DNA of 64,000 bases, from positions 78,121 to 142,120 of the forward strand of contig NZ_VJZR01000010.1 of assembly GCF_007097365.1 (NCBI RefSeq), written 5' to 3'. The stretch is from Flavobacterium franklandianum. Its GTDB lineage: Bacteria; Bacteroidota; Bacteroidia; Flavobacteriales; Flavobacteriaceae. Shown here piece after piece: positions 37,607-46,498 of the stretch. Position 1 is the stretch's first letter. Each line of letters opens with the position of its first letter. Made by a program: the position numbers and the translations under genes. The notes under the pieces are model-generated. The model was given only the letters and a program-made list of their open reading frames with translations. It searched no databases and was not told where the DNA came from.

Positions 37607-38254
37607 TTGAAAGATACTGCCAAACATCAAGGACTTCGCAATCAATTAGTAACCCTTTTGAAAGAAAAAGGAATTACAGATAAAGGTGTTTTGGAAGCTA
37701 TTAGTAAAATACCACGACATCTCTTCTTGAATTCCAGCTTTGCCGATTATGCTTATCAAGACAAAGCATTTCCAATTGGTGCTGGACAAACCATATCGCA
37801 ACCTTATACGGTGGCTTTTCAGAGTCAGTTATTAGAAGTAAAAAAAGACCATAAAATTCTTGAAATTGGAACGGGTTCTGGTTATCAGACAGCTGTTTTG
37901 TGTTTGATGGGAGCTAAAGTTTTCAGCGTAGAAAGGCAAAACGAATTATTCAAACAAACTTCGGCTTTATTGCCAAAATTAGAAATTGGAATACGCCCAA
38001 AACATCTTTCTTTTGGAGACGGTTATAAAGGGTTACCCAATCACGCTCCTTTTGACAGTATTATCGTTACGGCTGGTGCGCCAATAATACCGCAAGCTTT
38101 GATGGCACAACTAAAAATAGGAGGAAGGCTTGTAATTCCGCTTGGCGAAGATGTTCAAATTATGACTTTGCTTATCCGAAAAAATGAAACTCAGTTTGAA
38201 AAACACGAATTTGGAGATTTTAAATTTGTTCCTTTATTGGAGAATAAAAATTAA
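37607..38254 (+). CDS. pcm: Protein-L-isoaspartate O-methyltransferase
   Basis: A 215-residue AdoMet enzyme that starts repair of isoaspartyl residues in aged proteins. It begins at a TTG (37607), as no in-frame ATG precedes the conserved HQGLRNQLV region. Motifs: PRHLFLNSSFADYAYQD, the substrate-binding AFPIGAGQTISQPYTVAF, motif I ILEIGTGSGYQTAVL, and FDSIIVTAGAPIIPQAL. The length is standard. It is a single gene between two minus-strand genes, with a hairpin terminator after it. Confidence 0.93.
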   Translation: MKDTAKHQGLRNQLVTLLKEKGITDKGVLEAISKIPRHLFLNSSFADYAYQDKAFPIGAGQTISQPYTVAFQSQLLEVKKDHKILEIGTGSGYQTAVLCLMGAKVFSVERQNELFKQTSALLPKLEIGIRPKHLSFGDGYKGLPNHAPFDSIIVTAGAPIIPQALMAQLKIGGRLVIPLGEDVQIMTLLIRKNETQFEKHEFGDFKFVPLLENKN

Positions 38255-38320
38255 AGGTTCTACTGGAAATGGTTTAATTCTTATGTGTTTCACATAAATG
38301 TCAGTTGTATCAAAATGGAT

Positions 38321-38360
38321 AAAATGCCGTCTCGTTTTTTAAGAACTAGACGGCATTTTT
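38321..38360 (+). terminator. Bidirectional terminator between pcm and the Fic gene
   Basis: AAAATGCCGTCT and AGACGGCATTTT form a perfect 12-bp stem with a 15-base loop. T-runs occur on both strands. The Fic stop codon lies at its right edge. Confidence 0.85.
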
Positions 38361-39408
38361 ATTGACCAATAATTTCAAGATAACGCTCTAAACTTTCTTT
38401 CTCGGTTTGAGCAATAAACAAGAGAAAATCCTCTTTGTTGTTTTTGGTTTGAGCAGTTTCTAGTGCATTGTAATACTGCATTCTAGAATCATAATCTCCT
38501 TTTATATTGGCAATTACATAGCCGTTTTGCAACAAAATTAGATTCATTACCAAACGAGAAGTTCTGCCATTTCCATCAATAAAAGGATGAATAGTAACCA
38601 AACGCTCGTGAAGTTCTGCTGCCAAAACTATTGGATGTAAGGCATTTTTATTGGTTTCATACCAAATAAAATAATCTTCCATTTCCTTAGAAACCAAAAA
38701 CGGTTGCGGAGGCATAAATGAACTTCCTTTAATCATTACTTGTACTCTACGATATCGCCCAGCATCTTCGGGATTGATACCACGAAGAATCAAGTTGTGA
38801 ATAGATAGAACTTCTCGATCATTTAAAGTGGTGTTTTTATCCATCAAATGTTTGATATTAACAATCGCTTCATGATGATTGATGACTTCAAGATGTTCTC
38901 GCATACTTTTTCCAGAAATGGTTAAACCTTCGTTGATAACCAAATCAGTTTCGCGAAGTGTCATTGTATTTCCTTCGATTCGATTGCTTTCAAAAGTGTA
39001 TTCGAGTTCTAATGCATGATCAATTCTATAACTGTCAAACTGTCTAAATTGATCCAATTTTGCTTTCAAAGTATCTATCTCATTAAGGATAGACAATAAG
39101 TTTTTAGAAAGGGTATTTTTTACGGCAACGCAGCTATTTTCAACCTCTTCGCGGACCAGATTCATTGCTTTCAGGGCAAAATCATCTTGTCCTATTTCAT
39201 AAAGAATTTTTTCTTTGAGCCAAGCAACCATTAAAGTTTCAAAGTCGATTTCTAGCAAAGAAGCCAACTTAATGACTTGATCTTTGGTTGGTTTCCTCGA
39301 ACCCTTTTCGAATTTACTGATTAAAGCTTGGTCAATTCCTAAAATTTGTGCCACTTCTCTAGTCTTTAATCCTTTTTGTTCTCTTGCATTTTTGAGTAGT
39401 GTTTTCAT
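38359..39408 (-). CDS. Fic-family protein with N-terminal XRE-type helix-turn-helix
   Basis: A 349-residue protein. Residues 1-65 are a Cro/C1-type DNA-binding domain (TREVAQILGIDQALISKFEK). Residues about 130-330 are a Fic AMP-transferase domain with the catalytic motif HPFIDGNGRTSR. An inhibitory motif (S/T)xxxE(G/N), seen as SNRIEGN, lies N-terminal to the Fic core, so the enzyme is expected to be self-inhibited (class II). The HTH suggests autoregulation. TTGACA (39428-39433) and TGTCAA (39470-39475) form an inverted pair in its upstream region. Targets are unknown. No separate antitoxin gene is adjacent. Confidence 0.9.
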   Translation of the reverse strand: MKTLLKNAREQKGLKTREVAQILGIDQALISKFEKGSRKPTKDQVIKLASLLEIDFETLMVAWLKEKILYEIGQDDFALKAMNLVREEVENSCVAVKNTLSKNLLSILNEIDTLKAKLDQFRQFDSYRIDHALELEYTFESNRIEGNTMTLRETDLVINEGLTISGKSMREHLEVINHHEAIVNIKHLMDKNTTLNDREVLSIHNLILRGINPEDAGRYRRVQVMIKGSSFMPPQPFLVSKEMEDYFIWYETNKNALHPIVLAAELHERLVTIHPFIDGNGRTSRLVMNLILLQNGYVIANIKGDYDSRMQYYNALETAQTKNNKEDFLLFIAQTEKESLERYLEIIGQ

Positions 39409-39502
39409 TTTTCATTACATTTAAAGTCTTGACAGATTTAGTCATAATTTTTTCGATAAAAAAACATTTTGTCAAATTTGAATAGCTATTGTATAAATAA
39501 AA

Positions 39503-39955
39503 CTAAAAAGATTTTTTTATTCTATCGAGATCGCGCTTAGTGTCTTGTTCTTTAAGTGATTCGCGTTTGTCGTAGGTTTTTTTCCCTTTGCAAAGTCCAA
39601 TTTCTAGTTTGGCCATTCCTTTTTCGTTGGTAAATAATTTCAAAGGAACAATTGTTAAACCTTTGGCTTGAACGCTTCTCGCCAAACCTTTTAGTTCTCT
39701 TTTGTTCAACAAAAGTTTGCGTTCGCTTCTGGCTTTGTGGTTAAATTGGTTGCCAAAGGCATATTCTTCAATGTAAGTATTGATTGCAAAAAGCTCGGTT
39801 CCACTAAATTCGCAAAAACTTTCCGTAATATTGGCTTTTCCCAACCGAATCGATTTTATTTCGGTTCCAGCCAAAACGATTCCAGCCGTAAATTTTTCGA
39901 TTATTTCATAGTCGAAACGGGCTCTTTTATTAAGTATGTTGATTGTTTTTAGCAT
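39503..39955 (-). CDS. smpB: SsrA-binding protein SmpB
   Basis: A 150-residue RNA-binding protein that delivers tmRNA to stalled ribosomes. The core runs INILNKRARFDYEIIEKFTA, GIVLAGTEIKSIRLGKANI, then NHKARSERKLLLNKREL and the positively charged tail KKTYDKRESLKEQDTKRDL ending KKSF. The start at 39955 (MLKTINIL) is chosen because upstream codons are not conserved-looking. No tmRNA gene is visible in the window. It has a strong divergent promoter. Confidence 0.96.
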   Translation of the reverse strand: MLKTINILNKRARFDYEIIEKFTAGIVLAGTEIKSIRLGKANITESFCEFSGTELFAINTYIEEYAFGNQFNHKARSERKLLLNKRELKGLARSVQAKGLTIVPLKLFTNEKGMAKLEIGLCKGKKTYDKRESLKEQDTKRDLDRIKKSF

Positions 39956-39962
39956 CGGATGG

Positions 39963-39993
39963 CAAATGTAGATACAATTGAATGAAACACCAA
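39963..39993 (-). promoter_or_regulatory. Promoter for smpB, overlapping the divergent VF530-like gene's region
   Basis: On the minus strand TTG (39993-39991), 20 bases, then TACATTTG (39970-39963). On the plus strand TAAATTTG at 40014-40021 is a -7 element 5 bases before the ATG of gene 40026. Both fit in a 70-base divergent spacer. Confidence 0.55.
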
Positions 39994-40025
39994 AGAAATA
40001 TATAAAAATGCCATAAATTTGCAAT

Positions 40026-40256
40026 ATGGAAAAGTCACAATCAAAAGATCCGTTGCACGGAATTACATTACAAAGAATTTTGGAAATTCTTGTCGATTTT
40101 TATGGATTTGACTCTTTGGGTGAATTGATAAAAATTAAATGTTTTACGGATAAACCAAGTATAAAATCAAGCTTGACTTTTTTAAGAAAGACAGATTGGG
40201 CTAGAAAAAAAGTAGAAGAACTGTATGTGAAAACAATTCCTAAACTTAGTATCTAA
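40026..40256 (+). CDS. VF530-family (DUF2132) DNA-binding protein
   Basis: A 76-residue protein matching the VF530 family almost end to end: DPLHGITLQRILEILVDFYG, then IKIKCFTDKPSIKSSLTFLR and KTDWARKKVEELY. Members fold as a small helical domain and are reported to bind DNA; the cellular role is unclear. The message is probably near leaderless. Its 3' end overlaps the convergent DUF3575-like gene by 4 bases. Confidence 0.88.
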   Translation: MEKSQSKDPLHGITLQRILEILVDFYGFDSLGELIKIKCFTDKPSIKSSLTFLRKTDWARKKVEELYVKTIPKLSI

Positions 40257-40810
40257 TTTAAACGATACGAAATCATTATTCCACCACGATAAGGAAGCCA
40301 ATCGCCACTTTTGTTCCAATGTTCAGCGTTTTCATATTTTCCGGGAGTTCCGTCATTATAATATCCTTTGTAAAATCCTTGATGCCAACCACCTCCAATA
40401 AAGAAATCTAGCATTAATCTATCATTTATTTTTTTCTCGTATCCAATTGTTCCTCCAAATTTGTATCCAAAACCATCTTCGTACATATTAGTATCCCAAT
40501 AGTTCCATTTTTGTAGTTGGTATCGATCTGCTCCTGCATGTCCTCCAAAATAAAAACCGTTGTATTTTTCGTGAAAATGATAGCGCACTTCAGTAACTAA
40601 TGAATAAAATTTCATGGGATGATGTCCATTAAATGATTCCCAAAAAGAAGCCATTACGTCAGCCTGAAAAGTGATTTTTTTTCCGATGCTAGTTTCTATT
40701 CCAATATTTGGAAATAAAACCAAAGCCGTTGCAGCATTACCTTTTATATAAGTTTGACTTTGAGAAAAAATAGAAATTAGTAGGAAAGAAAATATGAAAA
40801 ATTTTTTCAT
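40253..40810 (-). CDS. DUF3575-like outer-membrane or secreted protein
   Basis: A 185-residue exported protein. A Sec signal (residues 1-19, ending FSQSQ) is followed by NAATALVLFPNIGIETSIGK, FQADVMASFWESFNG, and FYFGGHAGADRYQ, the pattern of DUF3575 proteins, which are predicted to form small beta-barrels. The C-terminus ends in alternating aromatic residues (YRGGIMISYRLN), consistent with outer-membrane insertion. Function is unknown. No partner genes of polysaccharide or fimbrial clusters adjoin it. Confidence 0.75.
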   Translation of the reverse strand: MKKFFIFSFLLISIFSQSQTYIKGNAATALVLFPNIGIETSIGKKITFQADVMASFWESFNGHHPMKFYSLVTEVRYHFHEKYNGFYFGGHAGADRYQLQKWNYWDTNMYEDGFGYKFGGTIGYEKKINDRLMLDFFIGGGWHQGFYKGYYNDGTPGKYENAEHWNKSGDWLPYRGGIMISYRLN

Positions 40811-40863
40811 GAAATTTTGGTTTTATTTTACGAAAATATAAATTATTTTCGATAAAATATAAA

Positions 40864-41415
40864 TTAATGTTGATTCAAAATAGAATAAATTACAGTATCT
40901 AAAAATCGACCTTCATAATATTCGTTTTCTTTCAGATGGGCTTCTTTTAAAAAGCCATTTTTTTGCAATACTCTCTCCGATGCAAAATTTTCAGGATCAA
41001 TTATAGCTTCTATCGAATGGAGTTTCATCACTTCAAAACCATAATTTACAACTTCTTTTATAGCTTCGGAAATGATGCCATTTCCATTATAAACAGGAAG
41101 TAACATATAGCCAATTTCAGCTCTAAAATGTTCGGGTCTTATTCTATAATGACCAATAATTCCTATGAGTCTAGGATTGCCTTTCAGAGTAATTGCCCAA
41201 TTTATTCCTTCATTAGAATCGATTTTTTCATTAATCATGGCAATATGCGCCAAAGCCTCTTCATTAGTTTTTGCAAGAGGTCTAGGAATGTATTTCATCA
41301 CTTCTTGATCTGATCGAAGAGCTAATATTTCATTCACATCTTCATTTGCTAATCTTCTTAGCAGCAAACGTTCGGTTTCTAGGTTGTGAAAAGGAGAAAA
41401 ATTAATGTCTAACAT
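40864..41415 (-). CDS. GNAT acetyltransferase (RimJ/RimL type)
   Basis: A 183-residue acetyltransferase. The start LETERLLLRRLANEDVNEIL is the typical RimJ/RimL N-terminus. AEIGYMLLPVYNGNGIISEA is the acetyl-CoA-binding motif A with a relaxed Q/RxxGxG/A (YNGNGI), and SIEAIIDPENFASERVLQK followed by NGFLKEA is motif B. The substrate (ribosomal protein or small molecule) is unknown. It lies 3 bases from the aldose epimerase gene on the same strand, so the two are likely co-transcribed. Confidence 0.9.
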   Translation of the reverse strand: MLDINFSPFHNLETERLLLRRLANEDVNEILALRSDQEVMKYIPRPLAKTNEEALAHIAMINEKIDSNEGINWAITLKGNPRLIGIIGHYRIRPEHFRAEIGYMLLPVYNGNGIISEAIKEVVNYGFEVMKLHSIEAIIDPENFASERVLQKNGFLKEAHLKENEYYEGRFLDTVIYSILNQH

Positions 41416-41418
41416 ATA

Positions 41419-42270
41419 TTAAAAAATTTCGATACTATAATTTGATTCGAAGGTTTCGTTTTTTTTCAAAAGCTGAATACCTTCCTTTTTTGAAAAATCA
41501 TCATATTCATTTAACGTATCCGAATAGCCAAACCAAGGTTCAATGCACAAAAAAGGAGCATTTACAACTGTCCAAATACCTAAATTTGGAAAATCTGTAA
41601 AATTTACTTTCAATATTGGATTTGCGTTTTTTAAAATGGTTATTGTTTTAGATTTTAAAGTTTTAAATACCAAAGCATCTTTTTCGAACAATTGATACGT
41701 TAAACCTAGTTGACTATTATAAAGTTGAAGTTCATTTGTACTATTCGAAATTAAGCCTTCTTCTAAAAGATAATATTTTAGAGTTTCATCTTGTTGGAAT
41801 TCAAGACTATAGTCATTAAAGTTTCCTGGCAGGGCAAATGCAGGATGTGCTCCAATGGCAAACGGCATTGTTATTTCATTTTTATTAATGACTTTATAAT
41901 CAATATTTAATTTGTTGTTTTTCAATGAATAACAAATCTGTAATTCAAAATCGAATGGATATATTTTTTTTGTTTCTAATGTTGAAAATAAAGAAAATGT
42001 TGCACTTTCCTCCGTTTTTTTAATTAATTCAAATTCCATTTCTCTAGCAAAACCGTGCCTGTTTAACTCATATTCTTTTTCATTATATATATAAGAATTA
42101 TTTTTTAAAGAGCCAATTATTGGAAACAAAATTGGAGAATGTTTCCCCCAAAATGTTGGATTTCCTTCCCAAATGTATTCTTTATTTTGTTTGTTTTTTA
42201 GAGAAAATAATTCAGCTCCCAAGTGTTTTATTTGAGCTGTTAAATTAGAATTTGAAATTGATGTTGTCAA
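41419..42270 (-). CDS. Aldose 1-epimerase family protein
   Basis: A 283-residue galactose-mutarotase-like protein. Signatures are YIWEGNPTFWGKHSPILFP, RHGFARE, PFAIGAHPAFALPG and CIEPWFGYSD, with the active-site His in GAHPAF and Glu in CIEPW. It belongs to the subfamily of YeaD- or LacX-like epimerases. The substrate is unknown. It precedes the acetyltransferase gene by 3 bases. Confidence 0.9.
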   Translation of the reverse strand: MTTSISNSNLTAQIKHLGAELFSLKNKQNKEYIWEGNPTFWGKHSPILFPIIGSLKNNSYIYNEKEYELNRHGFAREMEFELIKKTEESATFSLFSTLETKKIYPFDFELQICYSLKNNKLNIDYKVINKNEITMPFAIGAHPAFALPGNFNDYSLEFQQDETLKYYLLEEGLISNSTNELQLYNSQLGLTYQLFEKDALVFKTLKSKTITILKNANPILKVNFTDFPNLGIWTVVNAPFLCIEPWFGYSDTLNEYDDFSKKEGIQLLKKNETFESNYSIEIF

Positions 42271-42445
42271 AATAGGTACAATTTATATTATGATTTTTTT
42301 TGAGTTGTAAATATATTTCATAAATTTAAATTTTGATATAAGAATGAAGCAAATCCTGTAACAAATTAATTTTTAATTAATAAATATTGATCAATTCGGG
42401 CTGAAACGTTTATTTTTCTTTAATTTGCAGCAATAAATTTACAAA

Positions 42446-44437
42446 ATGGAAAATAATTCTTTCAAAGCTCTATTTCGATTGGTTTTATTATTAATGATTT
42501 CGAACATTTGGTCACAAGAAAATGCAACAAAGCAGCTGTCAAAATATAATTATCAAGAAACTTTCGCGCCTTTTTTTTACACTAAAAACGGAACGAATAC
42601 ACGCTCTGCAAGTGGTCAGCCGGGATTTGAGTATTGGCAAAACAGAGCCGATTATCAATTATCGGCAAAATTAGACGAGGCAAAAAATGAAATTTCGGGA
42701 ACCAGTATTGTTTCTTACACCAATAATAGTCCCGACAAGATGGCTTTTTTGTGGATGCATTTGGACCAAAATTTATTTAAAGATGATTCTCGTGGCAATG
42801 CTGTAATTCCAATAAAAGGCAGTAGAAATGGTGCTCAAGGACAAATTTTTGATGGAGGTTTTAAGATAAAATCAGTAAAAATTATAGTTTTAAATAAAGG
42901 GATTTCTACTGAAAAAGAGGTAAAATTTATAATTACCGATACCCGAATGCAGGTTTTTCTGCCTCAAGAATTGAATTCAAAAGGAGGAAACGTTAAAATA
43001 AAAATTGATTTTTCTTTTATTTCTCCTAATGAAGGTTCCGATCGGATGGGAATATTGGGGACAATGTTTGGTAAAATTTTTACCGTAGCACAATGGTATC
43101 CTAGGATGTGTGTTTATGATGATATTCAAGGGTGGAATACCAATCCGTATCTTGGAGCTTCAGAATTTTATTTGGAATACGGTGATTTTGATGTTAATAT
43201 TACTGTGCCTTCCAATCATTTTGTGGTTTGTTCAGGTGAATTGGTAAATGCTAATGAAGTTTACACGATAGAACAGCAAAAGCGTTGGGAGCTTGCTTCA
43301 AAAAGTGAGCAAACTGTTATGATACGTTCAGCCGAAGAATTAAAAAACACTTCAAAATCCCTTTCCCAATCGAATAAAACTTGGCATTTTAAAATTAAAA
43401 ATGCCCGTGATGTTGCTTGGGCTTCGTCAACTGCATTTATTATTGACGCTGCCAAAATTAATTTGCCCAGTGGAAAAAAATCAATGGCAATTTCTGCTTA
43501 TCCTATCGAGAGTAACGGTAATGGAGCTTGGAGTCGCTCGACTGAATATGCCAAAACTTCTATTGAATATTATTCACAAAAATGGTTCGAATATCCTTAT
43601 CCATCGGCTGTAAATGTGGCAGGAATTGTAGGTGGGATGGAATATCCAGCTATCATTTTTTGTGAATATAGTGCTAAAAATGCTGATTTATGGGGTGTTA
43701 CTGATCATGAGTTTGGGCATATTTGGTTTCCGATGATTGTGGGTTCAAACGAACGACTATTTGCTTGGATGGATGAAGGATTTAATACTTTTATAAATAC
43801 TTTAAGTTCAGTCGAATTTAATAAAGGCGAATACAAACGAAAGGTTTCTGATTTGCACATTGAATCTGAGAGATATACTAATCCAAATCTTGAAATTATG
43901 ATGAGTTCTCCTGATAATATGAAAGAGGTAAATATTGGAACTTTAGGGTATTCAAAACCAGGGCAAGGATTGGTAATTTTGCGGGAACAGATTTTGGGAC
44001 CAGAACGATTTGATTTTGCTTTCAGAACTTATGTGGAACGTTGGGCATACAAACATCCCGCCCCAGATGATTTTTTTAGAACAATTGAAAATGTAGCAGG
44101 CGAAGATTTAAGTTGGTTTTGGAGAGGCTGGTTTGTCCATAATTGGAGGTTAGACCAAGGAATTAATTCGGTTAAATACGTTGATAATAATCCAAAGTTA
44201 GGATCTATAATCACCATCGAAAATTTTGAAAAAATGGTGATGCCCGTAGTTTTAGAAATAAAAACAAAAAACGGAACAATTTCACGTCTCAAATTGCCTG
44301 TAGAAATTTGGCAGAAAAATGTGGATTGGTCCTTCAAATACAATTCTACCGAAGAAATAGAAAGTATTGTTATTGACCCAGATCATGTATTTCCAGATTC
44401 TAACGAAAGTAATAATGTTTGGAAGTCAGCTAACTAA
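42446..44437 (+). CDS. M1-family zinc metallopeptidase
   Basis: A 663-residue secreted or periplasmic aminopeptidase-like protein with a Sec signal (residues 1-23, ending IWSQ). The beta-domain (70-330) is followed by [10 protein letters not shown] (substrate-binding GxMEN-like motif), the zinc site [10 protein letters not shown] with the third ligand in [13 protein letters not shown], and [12 protein letters not shown]. The helical C-domain contains [16 protein letters not shown]. The canonical GAMEN is replaced by GGMEY, which is common in Bacteroidota M1 proteins and may affect peptide N-terminus binding. It is a single gene ending at a strong terminator. Confidence 0.92.
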   Translation: MENNSFKALFRLVLLLMISNIWSQENATKQLSKYNYQETFAPFFYTKNGTNTRSASGQPGFEYWQNRADYQLSAKLDEAKNEISGTSIVSYTNNSPDKMAFLWMHLDQNLFKDDSRGNAVIPIKGSRNGAQGQIFDGGFKIKSVKIIVLNKGISTEKEVKFIITDTRMQVFLPQELNSKGGNVKIKIDFSFISPNEGSDRMGILGTMFGKIFTVAQWYPRMCVYDDIQGWNTNPYLGASEFYLEYGDFDVNITVPSNHFVVCSGELVNANEVYTIEQQKRWELASKSEQTVMIRSAEELKNTSKSLSQSNKTWHFKIKNARDVAWASSTAFIIDAAKINLPSGKKSMAISAYPIESNGNGAWSRSTEYAKTSIEYYSQKWFEYPYPSAVNVAGIVGGMEYPAIIFCEYSAKNADLWGVTDHEFGHIWFPMIVGSNERLFAWMDEGFNTFINTLSSVEFNKGEYKRKVSDLHIESERYTNPNLEIMMSSPDNMKEVNIGTLGYSKPGQGLVILREQILGPERFDFAFRTYVERWAYKHPAPDDFFRTIENVAGEDLSWFWRGWFVHNWRLDQGINSVKYVDNNPKLGSIITIENFEKMVMPVVLEIKTKNGTISRLKLPVEIWQKNVDWSFKYNSTEEIESIVIDPDHVFPDSNESNNVWKSAN

Positions 44438-44448
44438 GCAAAAAAAAT

Positions 44449-44500
44449 TAGCCACAGATTCACAGATTTGAATAATAATCTGTGAATCTGTGGCTATTTT
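44449..44500. terminator. Long perfect hairpin, bidirectional terminator and repeat-like element
   Basis: TAGCCACAGATTCACAGATT and AATCTGTGAATCTGTGGCTA form a perfect 20-bp stem with an 8-base loop and flanking A and T runs. It lies between convergent genes. The sequence belongs to a type I recall as recurrent in flavobacterial intergenic DNA. Confidence 0.85.
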
Positions 44501-44521
44501 TAATTTTTTACTGTCCTTTTG

Positions 44522-45562
44522 TTATTCAGGAATTTGTTGACTTAAACAATGCAAAGTTCCAAAACCCCAAATCAAATCGATGGCATTTATTCCGATGATT
44601 TCTCTATCGGGGAAACAATTGGCGATGATGTTCAAAGCTATTCTGTCGTTGGAATCGTTGAATGTTGGAACTAAAACACAGTTGTTCAAAATCAAGAAAT
44701 TGGCATAACTGGCAGGTAATCGCAATCCGTCAAAATCGATGCGTTTTGGCATTGGTAGTTCTACAATTTTTGGTGATTTTCCGTTTTCTAATTTGGCATT
44801 TTGCAAACGTTTTAAGTTGTCTTGCAAAGGTTTGTAATTATTGTCGTTTGGGTCTTTTTCTACAATGGTAATGATGGTGTCTTCGTTTACAAATCGACAT
44901 AAATCGTCGATATGGCCGTGAGTATCATCACCTTCAATTCCGTCACCTAGCCAAATCACGTTGGTAATTCCCAAATATTCTTTGAAAACCGCTTCATAAT
45001 CCGCTTTGGAAAAACCTGGATTTCGAACCTGAATATCAGGATGCATCAAACATTCTTCCGAAGTCAATAAAGTCCCTTTTCCGTTTACGTCAATCGCTCC
45101 GCCTTCCAAGATTACGGGTTTTCCGTTATACATAACTTGTGTAACAGGAAGTTTTAGAAATTCGCCCACTTTTGCAGGAACGTGTTTGTCTAAATTGATA
45201 TTTTTATATTTGGCCCAACCGTTAAAATTGAAATTCAAAGCTTCTCTTTTTGTTCCGTTTTGAACAATAATTGGCCCAGAATCTCGCATCCAACTTCTGT
45301 TGGTTTTATGAATGATGAAAGAAACGTTGGTTAGTTGCACAGTTGCTGATTCTAGCATTTCGGTAACTTTAACTTTTAGTTTTTCATCGGCAACGACTAA
45401 AAATACTTGCTCGAAAGTCGCTACTTTTTTGATGAATTCTACAAAAGCCCATTGAATAGCTTCATATTTCCCTGGCCAATCGTTGCCATTATGCGGAAAA
45501 CACAATAAAATTCCCTCTTGCTTTTCCCATTCAGCAGGAAAACGTCTGTTTGTAGTTGTCAT
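44522..45562 (-). CDS. aguA: Agmatine deiminase
   Basis: A 346-residue porphyromonas-type peptidyl-arginine deiminase family member that converts agmatine to N-carbamoylputrescine. Motifs: FPAEWEKQEGILLCFPHNGN, NRSWMRDSGPIIV, ILEGGAIDVNGKGTLL, GDDTHGHIDDLCRFV and the catalytic Cys in WGFGTLHCLSQQ. The length is normal. aguB lies 3 kb away on the same strand; the two encode consecutive steps to putrescine. A TATATTTG -7 element (minus, 45595-45588) lies 26 bases before the start. Confidence 0.94.
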   Translation of the reverse strand: MTTTNRRFPAEWEKQEGILLCFPHNGNDWPGKYEAIQWAFVEFIKKVATFEQVFLVVADEKLKVKVTEMLESATVQLTNVSFIIHKTNRSWMRDSGPIIVQNGTKREALNFNFNGWAKYKNINLDKHVPAKVGEFLKLPVTQVMYNGKPVILEGGAIDVNGKGTLLTSEECLMHPDIQVRNPGFSKADYEAVFKEYLGITNVIWLGDGIEGDDTHGHIDDLCRFVNEDTIITIVEKDPNDNNYKPLQDNLKRLQNAKLENGKSPKIVELPMPKRIDFDGLRLPASYANFLILNNCVLVPTFNDSNDRIALNIIANCFPDREIIGINAIDLIWGFGTLHCLSQQIPE

Positions 45563-45830
45563 ATAATGAAGCTAAAATTAATGACCGCAAATATAAGCAT
45601 TCATAAGGATTATAAAAATGGAGCGATTGATAAATGTGGGGTGGTGTTTTTTGCTAGGTTCCAATTTATTTTACTGGAGTTTAGCGATGAATAATTTTAG
45701 AGAAAAGTCTTTAGTTATAATATTTTTGTAAGCTAAATTTTATACATTTGAGGGTTAATTATTTCTTATTCTAGAACTGGATTCTTATTTAGAAACGCGC
45801 ATCTTTCTACCAAACAATAAAATAAATTAT

Positions 45831-46427
45831 ATGAAACAAATTATCCTTACAATAATTACTCTTTTGTCGTATTCGATTTACTCACAGAATCGATATGAAC
45901 TTCTCGATAAAGGAAAAGAAAAATTATTTCTTTCTGATTCCATTTCTAAAATGGCGGAAAGTGGTTTAATAAAAAATCAGCCTATTATTGTAATCAATGG
46001 TATTCCTTTTCGCTTTCAAGATTTAGAAAATCAAAAATTGCCATTGTCAAAATTCGCTATTGAAAAGATTGTAGCGTTAAAAAAGCCTGTGGGAATTTCT
46101 ATTTATGGTAGTTATGGTGAAGCAGGAGTGCTGATAATTACAACTACAAAATCTAAAATATTTTTGTTAGGCAATGAAGATGATTCTATGTATTATTTGG
46201 TTGATATAATTAAAACTGCTTTTCAAAGTGAGCAAATTGCAAATACACCATTAATTGCAATAGATGGTGTTCTTTTTGAATACGATAAAGCGCTTAACAC
46301 AATATTTTTACCATTAAAGAAAGAAGAAATAACGGATGTTACTATATTGAATAAAAATAGTAGTCCAGTAATTTATGGAAAAGATGAAATTTATGGAGCA
46401 ATTATAATATCTACCTCAAAACAATAA
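45831..46427 (+). CDS. Secreted protein with two TonB-plug-like repeats
   Basis: A 198-residue exported protein (signal residues 1-18, ending SIYSQ). Two tandem blocks each read like the plug signature of SusC/TonB receptors: QPIIVINGIPFRF ... KIVALKKPVGISIYGSYGEA followed by GVLIITT, and then TPLIAIDGVLFEY ... EITDVTILNKNSSPVIYGKD followed by IYGAIIISTSK. No barrel follows, so it is not a receptor. I infer a stand-alone periplasmic protein derived from duplicated plug-like cores. Function is unknown. TACATTTG at 45743-45750 may be its -7 element. Confidence 0.65.
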   Translation: MKQIILTIITLLSYSIYSQNRYELLDKGKEKLFLSDSISKMAESGLIKNQPIIVINGIPFRFQDLENQKLPLSKFAIEKIVALKKPVGISIYGSYGEAGVLIITTTKSKIFLLGNEDDSMYYLVDIIKTAFQSEQIANTPLIAIDGVLFEYDKALNTIFLPLKKEEITDVTILNKNSSPVIYGKDEIYGAIIISTSKQ

Positions 46428-46456
46428 TTTACAGAAAAAAAAGTTTAATCACAACC

Positions 46457-46498
46457 CAACAAAAAAGGACTAAAACACTATGGTTTCAGTCCTTTTTT
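46457..46498. terminator. Hairpin terminator, copy 1 of a repeat bounding the hip module
   Basis: CAACAAAAAAGGACTAAAAC, loop, GGTTTCAGTCCTTTTTT. It overlaps the hipT stop codon and probably also ends the plus-strand gene 45831-46427. It is nearly identical to 48407-48440. Confidence 0.85.
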
